Assembly (NCBI GenBank): GCA_017656295.1
Contig: JACDOC010000004.1
Span: forward strand, 62,001-126,000
DNA length: 64,000 bases
From: Bacillus sp. (in: firmicutes)
GTDB lineage: Bacteria > Bacillota > Bacilli > Bacillales > JACDOC01
Reading direction: 5' to 3'
Shown: positions 25,955-35,586 of the stretch, piece by piece
How the letters are laid out: each line of letters begins with the position of its first letter
Position numbering within the stretch: the first letter of the stretch is position 1
Made by a program: the position numbers and the translations under genes
Notes under the pieces: model-generated
The model's input: the letters and a program-made list of their open reading frames with translations, nothing else
Databases searched by the model: none
What the model was told of the DNA's origin: nothing

Positions 25955-26779
25955 TTATAAAAAATAAGTTGTTGAACCAATTTTAGAAATGATCAGATTG
26001 GAAAACTGCTGATATATAAGGGGGCTTTCACGGAATATTTTTAATCTAAAAGGGCTTAAATAATCAAAATTTAAACGTGTAATATGATTTGTAAGATATG
26101 CTGACTTATTGGAATTTTTCTTTCTTTTTGTATTTAAAAAATTAATAATGATTTGACTCGTTGTAATTCCAATTCCATGTCCATAATAGAGATTCTCATC
26201 TAAGATAATCGCATTTTCACCTTGCCATTGTGAAGTTTTAGGGTCATGTTCAGGGTTTTTGAAGTAAACGCAATCTCCGGGTAGAAAATCCGTTCCTTCA
26301 TGAGTACGAAGATTAAGATCCTGGTCATATACCCAATTGTATAAATAAAGACCTGAAAAAAGGCGATTAAATTGCTCTTTATTAATCGATTCTAAAACAG
26401 CCTTATAAAATATGATCACCATGGCTGTAGCACATTCAAATGCATACTTGCTTCCATTAAGGAAGATATCTTCAATCGCAGTTCGAGGTAAAACATTTGG
26501 TTTAAGGACAAAGGCTCCATTTTTCTCAAGTTTCCAATAGTTTTCGTTGCAGGTAGATGTACTATAGGTTGCAAATTGGACTCCACTATTATTTAACAAA
26601 ACAGCTGCTTGAATGATTTGAAGCCTAACCGACAGTTCGAATTCCAGCTGCTCTATTGTTTCATACTCATAAATCTTGTTGTATTTCCCCATTAATTCAA
26701 GGATTTTAGTTTTTTCATACGATAAATTTTCGTGGTTGATTTGACTAACATCTATCAATTTTTGATTAATTTTTATCAC
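25955..26779 (-). CDS. tgl: Protein-glutamine gamma-glutamyltransferase (spore transglutaminase)
   Basis: A 274-residue relative of B. subtilis Tgl (245 residues), which cross-links spore coat proteins such as GerQ in the mother cell. The catalytic cysteine lies in YAFECATAMVIIF; further conserved blocks are GVQFATYSTSTCN, DFLPGDCVYFKNPEHDP and WQGENAIIL. The protein is about 25 residues longer at the C-terminus than the family norm (a tail ending ISKIGSTTYFL). It is a single gene. Family and role are secure. Confidence 0.9.
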   Translation of the reverse strand: MIKINQKLIDVSQINHENLSYEKTKILELMGKYNKIYEYETIEQLEFELSVRLQIIQAAVLLNNSGVQFATYSTSTCNENYWKLEKNGAFVLKPNVLPRTAIEDIFLNGSKYAFECATAMVIIFYKAVLESINKEQFNRLFSGLYLYNWVYDQDLNLRTHEGTDFLPGDCVYFKNPEHDPKTSQWQGENAIILDENLYYGHGIGITTSQIIINFLNTKRKKNSNKSAYLTNHITRLNFDYLSPFRLKIFRESPLIYQQFSNLIISKIGSTTYFL

Positions 26780-27221
26780 TTATGATCTTTCCCCTTTTTT
26801 AGGTAATGAGATTAAAATTGATTATAGAGAATTGCAGCAATCCAAATACTGTTTAATAAATAATTATATGATTAATTAAAGTAAAATGACCAAATTTGAA
26901 CACGGGGTATCCTCTGATAATTTTTTGAAACATATGTTTCGTACATTGTATAAATAATAGACTAATTTTCGATTTTAAAATAAAAATTTACTTATGTAAG
27001 AAAAGAGAGGATATATGTCCTTATATTGAACAAATATCCTCAAATCATTTTAGTAAAGTTAACTACAAAAACGAGACTCTACTTTACTTGGATTTGCAAC
27101 CAACAGTGGAGTATGACAATGAATACAAAAAAATAAAAAGGAAATTGGTGTTCCCTATCTATGTACAACATGTCCTGTAACGGAAATTATTTAACATGTT
27201 AACCGAGAAGTCTCCCTACCT
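26780..27221. other. Gene-free stretch
   Basis: About 440 AT-rich bases without a credible coding frame. A hairpin with arms GAGGATAT and ATATCCTC at about 27006-27041 lacks a clear T-run. The stretch must hold the tgl promoter and the end of the ArsA-ATPase transcript. Confidence 0.4.
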
Positions 27222-28160
27222 CTAAACAATGTGTAGGCGGGAGAGGTTCATTTGGGCACTGAAATTTCGGATATCTTCCAACGAACGAATATCATGTGGA
27301 AAAAGAGGAATAAACGTCATTTGAACTTTGTCAAACGTTTCTTTTATTATTTGTAAATATTCTTGTTCAACCTGTTTTCGTTGTTCCCAAAAAGAATCCA
27401 ATCCTTCATTTGGTAATACTTTGTTAATGACAAGATGACGAACGTCCATCTGAAAGGCGCGTAACTGTTCGATTGCTCGTTTCGTTTCTTCAATAGGAAG
27501 CCGTTCAGGATTTAACACGAAAACAAATTCCGTTTGTTCCTGATCCGTAAGTATATCTCGAACTTTTGTAAACTTGTGCCGTCGATTCATTAACACTTCG
27601 TATATCGGATCGTCAGGTACATCACCGTCATACAAGAATTGTGAATATTGTTCTTTCATATTTTTTCTACGTTGGAGTAACCCATCGATCCAAGCACCCA
27701 TTAATTCTGGTAACATAAGTAAACGTAGTGTATGTCCTGTCGGTGCTGTATCAAACACAATCACATCAAATGACGATTCATCAACAATTAGAGAGGCCAT
27801 TCGGTCGAATACGGCCGCTTCTTGAGCACCTGGAGAGCTTTTCACAAGGTCAAGCTGACGATACACTTCTTCTATCATCGTCCCTTTGACAAGCCCTTTC
27901 ATATTCTTTTTCACTTCTCTTATATATTGATCAGTTTCTATGTCGGCATCTAACTCTATGATGGATAAATGATTTGAAACTTGTACATATGTATGTGTCG
28001 TTTCGTTGATATGAAACAAATCCGCCGCATTGTGAGCAGGATCCGTTGAAACAAGGAGCGTTTTTAATCCTTGTTCACTACATGTAAAGGCAAGAGCAGC
28101 TGCTGTCGTACTTTTACCAACTCCTCCCTTTCCACCTATAAAATACAGTTTTCGTTTCAT
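27222..28160 (-). CDS. ArsA/GET3-family ATPase
   Basis: A 312-residue P-loop ATPase with GKGGVGKSTTAAA at residues 9-21 and FDTAPTGHTLRLL near 140, the signature of ArsA/TRC40/GET3 proteins. It is a single-domain enzyme like GET3, unlike the duplicated ArsA of arsenite pumps, and no arsB or arsR genes are nearby. It follows cstA and a small protein ending in Cys-Cys, with 12 bases between the genes. The linkage suggests a chaperone-like or membrane-protein-related role rather than arsenic export; this is inference. Confidence 0.85.
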   Translation of the reverse strand: MKRKLYFIGGKGGVGKSTTAAALAFTCSEQGLKTLLVSTDPAHNAADLFHINETTHTYVQVSNHLSIIELDADIETDQYIREVKKNMKGLVKGTMIEEVYRQLDLVKSSPGAQEAAVFDRMASLIVDESSFDVIVFDTAPTGHTLRLLMLPELMGAWIDGLLQRRKNMKEQYSQFLYDGDVPDDPIYEVLMNRRHKFTKVRDILTDQEQTEFVFVLNPERLPIEETKRAIEQLRAFQMDVRHLVINKVLPNEGLDSFWEQRKQVEQEYLQIIKETFDKVQMTFIPLFPHDIRSLEDIRNFSAQMNLSRLHIV

Positions 28161-28172
28161 CTTTTATCCTCC

Positions 28173-28442
28173 CTAACAACATCGGATTCCATCAAGTGGT
28201 GATTTTTCCATTCCCATCCGAAGATGCCATTCATGGAAGCGTTCAATTATCAGCGGATATAATTCTAATGTATAATAAAAAGCCGGGTTTGGAATCCCTA
28301 ACATTTCTGATGCACAAAGCAGCATAAATAAATCTTCTTCCTCGCGAATTTCTCTTAGAATTTGTGCACGATGAGGTTGTTTTAACATTTGATCGTAAAT
28401 TTCGATAGCATTTTTCAATTGTTTCAAAAAAGGAATCGACAT
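28173..28442 (-). CDS. Small protein ending in Cys-Cys (cory-CC-star type)
   Basis: An 89-residue protein, mostly helical, ending in DGIRCC directly before the stop codon. The terminal Cys-Cys and the neighbouring ArsA-family ATPase match the family annotated, as I recall, as cory-CC-star proteins. GGGGGTAGG upstream of the ATG at 28442 sets the start. It lies between cstA and the ATPase gene and is clearly co-transcribed with both. The C-terminal cysteines may bind metal or be a targeting tail for the ATPase; neither is shown. Confidence 0.75.
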   Translation of the reverse strand: MSIPFLKQLKNAIEIYDQMLKQPHRAQILREIREEEDLFMLLCASEMLGIPNPAFYYTLELYPLIIERFHEWHLRMGMEKSPLDGIRCC

Positions 28443-28502
28443 TTTCCTACCCCCTTTTTTGTGTAAAGAAGGAATAGGGTAACTCTCCCTATTCCTCAAA
28501 CA

Positions 28503-30242
28503 TTACATATCTGTGGAAATTGGATCGATAGGGCGTCGGTTAACAAAAGCAGCAATTGCCACAAGAATGATCCAGAAAACAAATACCAGGATGAGTCCAC
28601 CGAGAACGAATAACAGCATATTCGGATCATTACCAACGAATGACCATTTATAGACGACTTGTTGAACCATTGCCCACAGAGTCATAAAGAAAATGAATAC
28701 CATCGGAATAAAGGTGAATAAATAGTTTCTACCTAGCCGCTTCAACCAAATGGTAATTAAAAGTAAGCTTACTCCTGCAAGCAGTTGGTTGCTCGTTCCA
28801 AACAATGGCCATAATAAGTAACCACCTGAACCGAAACCATTTGGTCCTTTCGGTAATAACACTAACGCTAAACTAGATAAAACTGCAACCGATGTCGCGA
28901 CATGCATTTTTGTTAGCGGTTTTAAGTTGTACTCTGCACCGATCTCTGAAATAATGTACCGCATAAGTCGCACTGACGTATCTAACGTAGTAGCGGCAAA
29001 ACTTACAACAATCACGGAAACGATCGTACGTGCGACATCAGCTGGAATCCAAATACCTGTTGCTAACAACGCAGCCCCGTTAATAAAATTGCCAAGACCT
29101 CCTTGGCTTGCAGCTTGAAAGGAAGAGTAAGCAGCCAAAAATTCACCTTGGGTGGCGAATACCGTCGTAACGGCAATAATGGTAATAAGGGCTAACGAAC
29201 CTTCACCTACCGCACCTAAATACCCAACGAAGCGAGCATCTGTTTCTTTATCGAGTTGCTTAGAACTTGTTCCCGATGATACTAACCCGTGGAATCCTGA
29301 AATCGCTCCACACGCAATGGTAATAAATAGTAATGGGAACCAAGAAACATCGGCGTTCGCATTCGTCATTGGTGCCGTTACTTTTGGTTGTAAAAAGACA
29401 AGGCCTAAATATAAAATAAGTAGCCCAATAAGTAATTGATGGGAATTAATGTAATCACGAGGCTGTAATAGTTTCCAAACTGGTAATGTCGAAGCAAAAT
29501 AGCTATACACCATTAAAATAACAATCCAGACAAAAAAGGCCATCGCTACGCCGTCTAATCCAAATAATACGGTATTCTCTGCTCCTCCAAAATATTTCAC
29601 TAGGTCGATTTGAAGGGCTGGAATTTTACTTGTAAGTACAGCTGTTCCATACATAATAACTAGAGCGATAATTGATGGTATAAGCATTTCTTTTTTTCGT
29701 TTATATACCGCATAGCCAATCCAAATCGCCAGTGGGATTTCGATAAACACTGGCAACACACTTGCCGGAAATTTAATAAACAAATTCGAAATGACCCAAG
29801 CAAACACAGCATTTACCATGAGAACCAAAATAAGGATAATAAATAAAAACATCATTTTGGCACTGCGACCAATTAACCGATTGGTAATCGTTCCGACCGA
29901 TTGCCCTTTATGGCGTACAGATAACACGAGCGTCCCAAAATCATGAACTCCAGCCGCAAAAACAGTCCCTAAAATAACCCATAAAAAGGCCGGTAGCCAT
30001 CCCCAATAAACCGCAATGGCTGGTCCAACAATTGGTGCCGCTCCAGCAACGGAAGTGAAATGGTGGCCCCACAACACGACCTTTCTAGTCGGAACAAAGT
30101 CCACTCCATCATTATATTTGTGAGCTGGAGTGACATAGTTCGGGTCTAACCGATAAATCTTTTCGGCAATAAATTTTGAGTAATACCGGTACCCTAAAGT
30201 GAACACAAGCATACCTGCGACTGCCAACCAAATCGAATTCAT
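28503..30242 (-). CDS. cstA: Carbon starvation protein CstA (pyruvate/peptide transporter)
   Basis: A 579-residue protein with some sixteen membrane helices. Conserved CstA blocks are present (YKYNDGVDFVPT, HHFTSVAGAAPIVGPAIA near the N-terminus, GFHGLVSSGTSSKQL in the middle). CstA-type carriers import pyruvate and have been linked to peptide use in starvation. I use the ATG at 30242, preceded by GGGGAGAG, instead of the frame to 30281. It heads a three-gene operon with the Cys-Cys protein and the ArsA-type ATPase and has a good promoter. Confidence 0.92.
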   Translation of the reverse strand: MNSIWLAVAGMLVFTLGYRYYSKFIAEKIYRLDPNYVTPAHKYNDGVDFVPTRKVVLWGHHFTSVAGAAPIVGPAIAVYWGWLPAFLWVILGTVFAAGVHDFGTLVLSVRHKGQSVGTITNRLIGRSAKMMFLFIILILVLMVNAVFAWVISNLFIKFPASVLPVFIEIPLAIWIGYAVYKRKKEMLIPSIIALVIMYGTAVLTSKIPALQIDLVKYFGGAENTVLFGLDGVAMAFFVWIVILMVYSYFASTLPVWKLLQPRDYINSHQLLIGLLILYLGLVFLQPKVTAPMTNANADVSWFPLLFITIACGAISGFHGLVSSGTSSKQLDKETDARFVGYLGAVGEGSLALITIIAVTTVFATQGEFLAAYSSFQAASQGGLGNFINGAALLATGIWIPADVARTIVSVIVVSFAATTLDTSVRLMRYIISEIGAEYNLKPLTKMHVATSVAVLSSLALVLLPKGPNGFGSGGYLLWPLFGTSNQLLAGVSLLLITIWLKRLGRNYLFTFIPMVFIFFMTLWAMVQQVVYKWSFVGNDPNMLLFVLGGLILVFVFWIILVAIAAFVNRRPIDPISTDM

Positions 30243-30276
30243 CTTCTCTCCCCTTTCTTTGACCTGTTTCAATTGA

Positions 30277-30306
30277 ATCATAAGAAAAAAAATGGACTAT
30301 TGTCAA
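30277..30306 (-). promoter_or_regulatory. Promoter of the cstA operon
   Basis: On the minus strand TTGACA and TATGAT are separated by 18 bases, 35 bases upstream of the cstA start. The 300 bases further upstream (30307-30630) show no other feature. Confidence 0.7.
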
Positions 30307-30633
30307 TATTTTCTGAACTTTCTATGAAATAAATTTTCGATAAATTTCGACAATCCCCTTCTACAGAATGGGCATTTTTGTTTGCAACGTCTTTTACTTT
30401 TATATAGGCTACTTACTTTCCTATTCCTCCAAAAATAGACTAAGACTGATTAAAAATTATCAAAATGACACCCACCTTTTACCTTTAAGACTGATTCACT
30501 TCTAAGATGTTCACAAGTTAAAAGATAATCGCGACTCAAGTAGGAATCATAACTTCAACATCTAATCATATGTATAACTAAATTCATGTACTTTCCATTT
30601 GGCATTCGTAGATAGTGGAGGTGGAAAATTCAA

Positions 30634-31125
30634 TTGGAAAGGCATTTGTTAAGATTAAGAGCACAACTTGGCTTGCTAATAATAGTCACAAGTTTCGTCT
30701 TACCATTTGTCACGATTATTCCTATGAAAATATTTATTGCCCAATTTACCAACGAAACAGCGTTCGGAATACTCCTGCAAGGTTATATCTTCTCTGTTCT
30801 TTCTTTTCTATGTTTCGGAATCGGATTAGTCGTATGGTCCTCCAAACGTCTGATTCTACTCATTAGTGCGATGGGTCTCTTTGTTACTAGTTTCATTTGC
30901 TTTTGGATGTCATTGAATGGTTATCCTAGTGTCCGGAACAAAATCATTACAGGTTCGCTTTGGAAAAACGATCATTACCTTTTACAAGAAGATGTATATG
31001 TTTCCAAGGAATTCGGCCTTACGTACCTTTACTTACAAGATGGTCCAGTTGATGTTGTCCCCCTCTTGTTCACGAATCCTTCATTTGACAATTTCTTTAA
31101 TGAATCCATTAAAAGTAATAATTGA
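30634..31125 (+). CDS. Membrane protein of unknown function
   Basis: A 163-residue protein with three to four hydrophobic segments in the first 100 residues and a soluble end (SVRNKIITGSLWKNDHYLLQEDVYVSKEFGLTYLYLQ). A TTG start is used; GGAGGTGG lies 11 bases upstream. No family recognised. It is divergent from cstA and followed by a bidirectional terminator. Confidence 0.6.
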   Translation: MERHLLRLRAQLGLLIIVTSFVLPFVTIIPMKIFIAQFTNETAFGILLQGYIFSVLSFLCFGIGLVVWSSKRLILLISAMGLFVTSFICFWMSLNGYPSVRNKIITGSLWKNDHYLLQEDVYVSKEFGLTYLYLQDGPVDVVPLLFTNPSFDNFFNESIKSNN

Positions 31126-31128
31126 TAT

Positions 31129-31166
31129 ATAAAAAGCTGACTCGGCAAAGGTTCTCGAGTCAGCTT
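31129..31166. terminator. Bidirectional terminator
   Basis: AAGCTGACTCG pairs perfectly with CGAGTCAGCTT; T-rich runs lie on both sides. It separates two convergent genes. Confidence 0.85.
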
Positions 31167-31175
31167 GGAACTTTT

Positions 31176-31694
31176 TTACATATTGACATCATTGTATAGG
31201 CTTGACTTATGTAAGCCAACTTCTTCGAGTACGCTAGCAATTTTTTCATCGGCTTCCATAAATTTTGCGTCAGCAGCTTCAAAAGATGGTGCTTCCTTTG
31301 TTAATTCTTCCTTGATCATTTCGTACGATCCAACTACTGTTTCAAGTGATTCTTTTAATGTTTCTTCATAAGCATTCAGTTCAGTTGGAATCGTGACGCT
31401 TTGCAATGCTTCAACAACCTTTTCGGCTGATGTTAACGCTTCTTCTTTTAACTGTGCCATTTCCTCTGAACTTTCTTTTTCCATCGCTTCACGATATGTA
31501 TTTAATGCGGTATCGTTTTCATTAATCGTGTTCGTCATTTCCATATAGAAATTCATCATGGCCTTCTTCGCATCTACTGTTTCAGTTTCTTCTGTAGGTT
31601 GTTCATTTGCACTTTGTTCTTCTGTTTGGTCGTTGGAACAAGCTCCAAGAACAATGGCAAGCGCTAATGTAGCCCCCCATATTTTTTTCATCAT
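31176..31694 (-). CDS. Putative lipoprotein
   Basis: A 172-residue protein with a type II signal peptide: two lysines, a hydrophobic core and the lipobox LGAC, so the mature lipidated Cys is near residue 19. The mature part is acidic and helical (EEMAQLKEEALTSAEKVVEALQ), with a likely coiled coil. It would sit on the outer face of the membrane. No family recognised. GAGGTGG lies upstream of two adjacent ATGs; either may be used. Confidence 0.75.
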   Translation of the reverse strand: MMKKIWGATLALAIVLGACSNDQTEEQSANEQPTEETETVDAKKAMMNFYMEMTNTINENDTALNTYREAMEKESSEEMAQLKEEALTSAEKVVEALQSVTIPTELNAYEETLKESLETVVGSYEMIKEELTKEAPSFEAADAKFMEADEKIASVLEEVGLHKSSLYNDVNM

Positions 31695-31861
31695 TCGTCC
31701 ACCTCACAAGTAAAAATTTTTTCACAATAATGAAACATACTAATTTTTTGAAGCGATCGATAAGAATATTAGCAAAACAAAAAGAAAATGTAAAGTTTTT
31801 CTAAATTCGTTGTAATTTATTAAATTATCTGAATATATTTTTGTTCTCGTTTTTATTTTTT

Positions 31862-32044
31862 GGCTACGTTAAATGTCATTGTTGATTTTTAGCAAGCTAT
31901 TCACATGGAGCGAAAGGCGGCGACTTCAGCGGGGACAAGAAGCCAAGCAAGACCCATACTTGAACGTAGCGAGGGAAGCGGCTTGCGGCTTGCCCGCGGA
32001 AAGCGTCCGCCACAAGCGTAATGACAGTATCGTTTAACAGAGCC
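31862..32044 (-). repeat. Dispersed intergenic repeat, copy E
   Basis: A 183-bp copy with ends GGCTACGTTA and TAACAGAGCC and an extra internal duplication of GCGGCTTG. It fills most of the gap between the lipoprotein gene and yneK. Confidence 0.9.
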
Positions 32045-32157
32045 ATTTTATTTGAAAAAGTACATATTCTTGCAACACTTTTTTCCTATTGTCTATAATG
32101 GAAAACGAGAATGGACCATACGGATCATTGATCTACATCATACTTGGAGGTTGTTTT

Positions 32158-32583
32158 ATGCTTGAAGGCTGGTTTTTATGGTTTATATTAATTTGGATTT
32201 TTATTTTAGTTGGTTCTTTTGCGATTGGTGGCTATTTTATGTTTCGTAAATTTTTAAAACGGTTACCAAAAGCCGACGGTAAGTCCGATCTAGACTGGGA
32301 AGAATATTACATAAAAGAAACGCGCCATCTTTGGACAAGTGAACTAAAAGCTTTATTAGAGGAATTAGTGAGCCCTGTACCTGAATTATTCCGGGATGTT
32401 GCCCGCCAAAAAATTGCCGGAAAGATAGGAGAACTTGCCCTAAAAGAAAAAGCCGATCAAATGACGTTAGATTTAGTAATACGAGGGTATATTTTAGCTA
32501 CCCCGAAACGAGATCATAAATTTTTACGTAAAAAATTAAAAGAATTAGAAATTGATATAACACCGTATGAACAATTATTCTAA
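32158..32583 (+). CDS. yneK: DUF2621 membrane protein YneK
   Basis: A 141-residue protein with one N-terminal membrane helix (WFLWFILIWIFILVGSFAIGG) and a soluble, charged remainder (DLDWEEYYIKETRHLW, PELFRDVARQKIAGKIGELAL, GYILATPKRDHKFL). This matches B. subtilis YneK in length and motifs. GGAGGT sets the start at 32158. In B. subtilis it neighbours yneJ, yneI and ccdA, as here. Function unknown. Confidence 0.88.
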   Translation: MLEGWFLWFILIWIFILVGSFAIGGYFMFRKFLKRLPKADGKSDLDWEEYYIKETRHLWTSELKALLEELVSPVPELFRDVARQKIAGKIGELALKEKADQMTLDLVIRGYILATPKRDHKFLRKKLKELEIDITPYEQLF

Positions 32584-32607
32584 AAGCTTGGTTCTCCAAG
32601 CTTTTTT
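32582..32607 (+). terminator. Terminator after yneK
   Basis: AAAAGCTTGG, a four-base loop, CCAAGCTTTTTT. Confidence 0.9.
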
Positions 32608-32697
32608 GTTTTAAAACTTGAACTTTTAAAAAAATCAATATATTATTTGTCTATCAATAGTAAAATTTTGACAAAAACTACAAAAAGGAGGGGCATT

Positions 32698-33291
32698 GTG
32701 GTAAAGCCCACAAATCGTACCATTTTTATAGCGCTTGGAGTTATTTTCATTCTTTCCTCCGTTATCACGTCTCTTTTTCTATCAGGGTTAATAAAAAGTA
32801 TTTTGTTCCGTCCAAATGGCGTTTTTCTTTTTGGTTCGACATCGTTATCTTACATTTACATAGCCCTATCCCAAATATTACTAGGCATTAGTTTTATTCT
32901 AATTGGCCTTTCTTTTCTTCCAAAGGTCATTCGCAGAGGATCTGCCACGGTACTTATTTTGGGAGCGTTGATCACTGCGTTCATTGGTTTTAACGATTAT
33001 TACTATGCATCTAGGGATGGCGTGTATGTGAATAAAACAACGGATTGGAAAGGAACATGGATTCCATGGTCGGATGTTGAACATATGGATATAGTATATA
33101 ATGTGAAAGATCATTCTCCTCTTCCTCATTCGATTGTTTTTCACACCAAAGCAAAAAGGAAATATGATATACCCATGGATGGGTATGTGTACAACTCAAG
33201 AAAAACCATCCGCTACCATGTCAAGCAAGCAGGCGGCACTGTTTCTGACAAAGTCATTCACCCTACAACAACCAACAATGGAAAAAAATAA
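32698..33291 (+). CDS. Four-helix membrane protein of unknown function
   Basis: A 197-residue protein with four hydrophobic segments, followed by a soluble C-terminal part with WKGTWIPWSDVEHMDIVY and a basic end, a pattern like PH-type or YcxB-like membrane proteins. A GTG start at 32698 is placed by GGAGGGG five bases upstream. It lies between yneK and yneJ, which adjoin in B. subtilis, so it may be an insertion. No family recognised with certainty. Confidence 0.6.
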   Translation: MVKPTNRTIFIALGVIFILSSVITSLFLSGLIKSILFRPNGVFLFGSTSLSYIYIALSQILLGISFILIGLSFLPKVIRRGSATVLILGALITAFIGFNDYYYASRDGVYVNKTTDWKGTWIPWSDVEHMDIVYNVKDHSPLPHSIVFHTKAKRKYDIPMDGYVYNSRKTIRYHVKQAGGTVSDKVIHPTTTNNGKK

Positions 33292-33331
33292 TCATTTTCT
33301 CTATCGATAAACTTCATCTCTCCTAAAGGTA

Positions 33332-33381
33332 AAAAACAAAAAAACGTTTGGTTAAGGAATGGTAACTCTTAACCAAACGTT
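33332..33381. terminator. Terminator between convergent genes
   Basis: A 14-bp perfect stem (AACGTTTGGTTAAG / CTTAACCAAACGTT); the better T-run is on the minus strand, behind yneJ. Confidence 0.85.
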
Positions 33382-33385
33382 ATTC

Positions 33386-33868
33386 TTATCCTTTGGTTGC
33401 TACTATCCAGTCATTCTTTTTTTGCAGCTTCATGTATTGGATATACATCGCTATGCGCCATGGGACAATCATACCAAATGCTAAAATCCAGAACATTCCA
33501 CTAAGTTCTCCTACATCAATGGAAGTGCTCAAAATGAACTTAGCAATGATTCGAATAATCAGCAATCCAATTAAAATAAATATAAAAGCTTTTGATCGTT
33601 TTAAATAAATGTTACCATCTTTAATTTCAAACTTAGATGTTTTAATCAAGAAAATCGAAAAAATCATTCCAACAACGAGTGCCTCTACCACTTGGGCAAA
33701 ACTTACTCGAAACATCGGATGAAGAAACATGAGAGCCCCAGTACTCATAAAAAGCGGTGGCAATATAATTTTTTTCGCATTTACAGGTTTTTTAGAAGCT
33801 TTCATTCGAACAAATAAAATGAGAAATCCCATGAAAATGGCGATAACCGATGAAATCAATACGTTCAT
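33386..33868 (-). CDS. yneJ: CcdC-family membrane protein YneJ
   Basis: A 160-residue protein with about five membrane helices and short loops (KPVNAKKIILPPLFMSTGALMF). Size, hydrophobic pattern and position behind ccdA and yneI identify it as the CcdC/YneJ protein. CcdC is encoded beside CcdA, which delivers electrons for cytochrome c maturation, but it is dispensable for that process in B. subtilis; its role is unclear. Confidence 0.85.
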   Translation of the reverse strand: MNVLISSVIAIFMGFLILFVRMKASKKPVNAKKIILPPLFMSTGALMFLHPMFRVSFAQVVEALVVGMIFSIFLIKTSKFEIKDGNIYLKRSKAFIFILIGLLIIRIIAKFILSTSIDVGELSGMFWILAFGMIVPWRIAMYIQYMKLQKKNDWIVATKG

Positions 33869-33969
33869 AAGTAATCATCCTAACTGTTTCACTATTCATT
33901 TTTCAATTTTACTATATAACATAATCATCAACAAATGTCTATCACCGCTCTATGTTACCACATTCAAAC

Positions 33970-33998
33970 AAAAAAGGGACAAGAACGATTCTTGCCCC
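33970..33998 (-). terminator. Terminator after yneI
   Basis: GGGGCAAGAA pairs with TTCTTGTCCC, followed by TTTTTT on the minus strand. It separates yneI from yneJ. Confidence 0.8.
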
Positions 33999-34006
33999 TA
34001 AAATTA

Positions 34007-34366
34007 TTATCCGACTACTCGATTGACTGCTTCGATGACCCGTGTTTCATCGAATGGTTTAACGATAAAATCTTTCGCGCCTGCTTCAATCGCTTCTACA
34101 ACCATCTTTTGTTGCCCCATAGCCGAGCATATAATGATTTTGGCTTGTGGAAATTCCTCTAAAATATGTTTTACTGCTTCAATCCCTGTCATGATCGGCA
34201 TGGTAATATCCATTGTCACTACATCTGGTTGCAATTCCCGATACCGTTCGATCGCTTCTTTTCCGTTTTCTGCTTCGCCAACAACTTCATGATTTCCTTT
34301 TTTTAACATATTCGTTAGCGTCATTCTCATAAATTTCGCATCATCCACTACTAACACTCTTGCCAC
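34007..34366 (-). CDS. yneI: CheY-like response regulator YneI
   Basis: A stand-alone receiver domain of 119 residues. It has the acid pocket (VVDDAK), the phospho-acceptor Asp in VVTMDITMPIM near residue 54, and the conserved Lys in FIVKPFDE. It starts with GTG after GAGGAGG. It is encoded between ccdA and yneJ, as in B. subtilis, with no kinase gene nearby. The output partner is unknown; despite its CheY look there is no chemotaxis gene here. Confidence 0.92.
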   Translation of the reverse strand: MARVLVVDDAKFMRMTLTNMLKKGNHEVVGEAENGKEAIERYRELQPDVVTMDITMPIMTGIEAVKHILEEFPQAKIIICSAMGQQKMVVEAIEAGAKDFIVKPFDETRVIEAVNRVVG

Positions 34367-34397
34367 CGATGTTCCTCCTCAATAACCTAAACAATTT

Positions 34398-34453
34398 CAA
34401 AAAAATGTTGATCTCCCCCTCAAAAAAATGTTGATCTCCCCCTCAAAAAAATG
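34398..34453. repeat. Short tandem repeat (23 bp x 2.4)
   Basis: CAAAAAAATGTTGATCTCCC plus CCT is repeated exactly twice and then begins a third time. It lies between yneI and ccdA. Confidence 0.85.
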
Positions 34454-34626
34454 GATGTTCCTTCGAAATTTGTAAATGTTCGCTAACGGCCCATCTACTC
34501 CTTTCGAGGGGTATTATTACAAAAAATATCCAATATAAACAATATTTTCATCGTATTTACTTATAAAAATTATAACAAAGGTCCTACTTTTTATACAATG
34601 GGTAACTTACCGACAAAAATCGCCTA

Positions 34627-35334
34627 TTAAAAGCCTTTAAAGTCACCAAATAGGCCTGACAATAAACTGATCATGTCCGTCATCCAGTCAAAATAAAGCA
34701 TAATACCCATAATGATCATTAAGTAACCACCGATTTTGACGATAGCAACATTATGCCGACGAATCCAATTCAATCTTCCAATAAAAAAAGACATGACGAA
34801 AAACGGAATCGCAAAACCAAGTGTATAAGCTACCATATACAATAGTCCTGATTCAGGGTTTGATGCGGCAAGAGCGATAACAGAAAGTAATATTGGACCG
34901 GTACAAGGTGTCCACCCAGCTGCAAACGCCATACCAATTAAAATGGATCCTACATAGCCAGAAGGACGGTTCGTAAATTGGATACGGGAATCTTTCATTA
35001 AAAATTTCGGCTTGAATACTCCAGCAACGATTAAACCGAAAACGACAATAAATATAGCACCTAATTGCCGAATTAAGTCTTTATATTGGATAAAAAATGT
35101 TCCGATCAATGACGTCCCAAAACCTAAAGCAACAAAAATACTTGAAAAACCAATCAAAAAGAAAATGGTATGTAATAAACTTCTTTTTTGTAACATCCCG
35201 TTTTCTACTTTTATTTCATTTACACTCATTCCAGTAATGTAAGAAAGAAATGCAGGATAAAGGGGTAGACAACATGGAGAAATAAAACTTAAAAAGCCTG
35301 CACCTAAGGCTACCCATACATTGACGTCTGTCAC
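34627..35334 (-). CDS. ccdA: Cytochrome c biogenesis protein CcdA
   Basis: A 235-residue membrane protein with six helices and the two active cysteines in the conserved settings [14 protein letters not shown] (helix 1) and [10 protein letters not shown] (helix 4). CcdA carries reducing power from cytosolic thioredoxin to the outer face, for cytochrome c maturation and spore cortex formation. A GTG start at 35334 after AAAGGAG gives exactly the length of B. subtilis CcdA; the longer frame to 35493 is not supported. Confidence 0.95.
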   Translation of the reverse strand: MTDVNVWVALGAGFLSFISPCCLPLYPAFLSYITGMSVNEIKVENGMLQKRSLLHTIFFLIGFSSIFVALGFGTSLIGTFFIQYKDLIRQLGAIFIVVFGLIVAGVFKPKFLMKDSRIQFTNRPSGYVGSILIGMAFAAGWTPCTGPILLSVIALAASNPESGLLYMVAYTLGFAIPFFVMSFFIGRLNWIRRHNVAIVKIGGYLMIIMGIMLYFDWMTDMISLLSGLFGDFKGF

Positions 35335-35586
35335 GTCAATCACTCCTTTATTTAATCTATGTTCATATTTTAGCAAATAATAATAGATTCCATAAAGAAA
35401 ACCATTGTGAATACTTTGTGACACCCTTTCTCTCAAACAATATTTACAAAAAACATACAAGTAATAACATTTTTGCTTTGAAATTGGAAACATTATTCGA
35501 TATACTTGAACTATATTCTGTTACAATTATTTCTAGTTCTGTTTTTTCATAGTATTTGAAAATAAACAATGAAAGGACAGCTGACC

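Noticed and set aside
27222-28160. Arsenic resistance pump ATPase ArsA
   Set aside because: Single ATPase domain, no arsB, arsD or arsR nearby; the context is cstA and a Cys-Cys-tailed protein.
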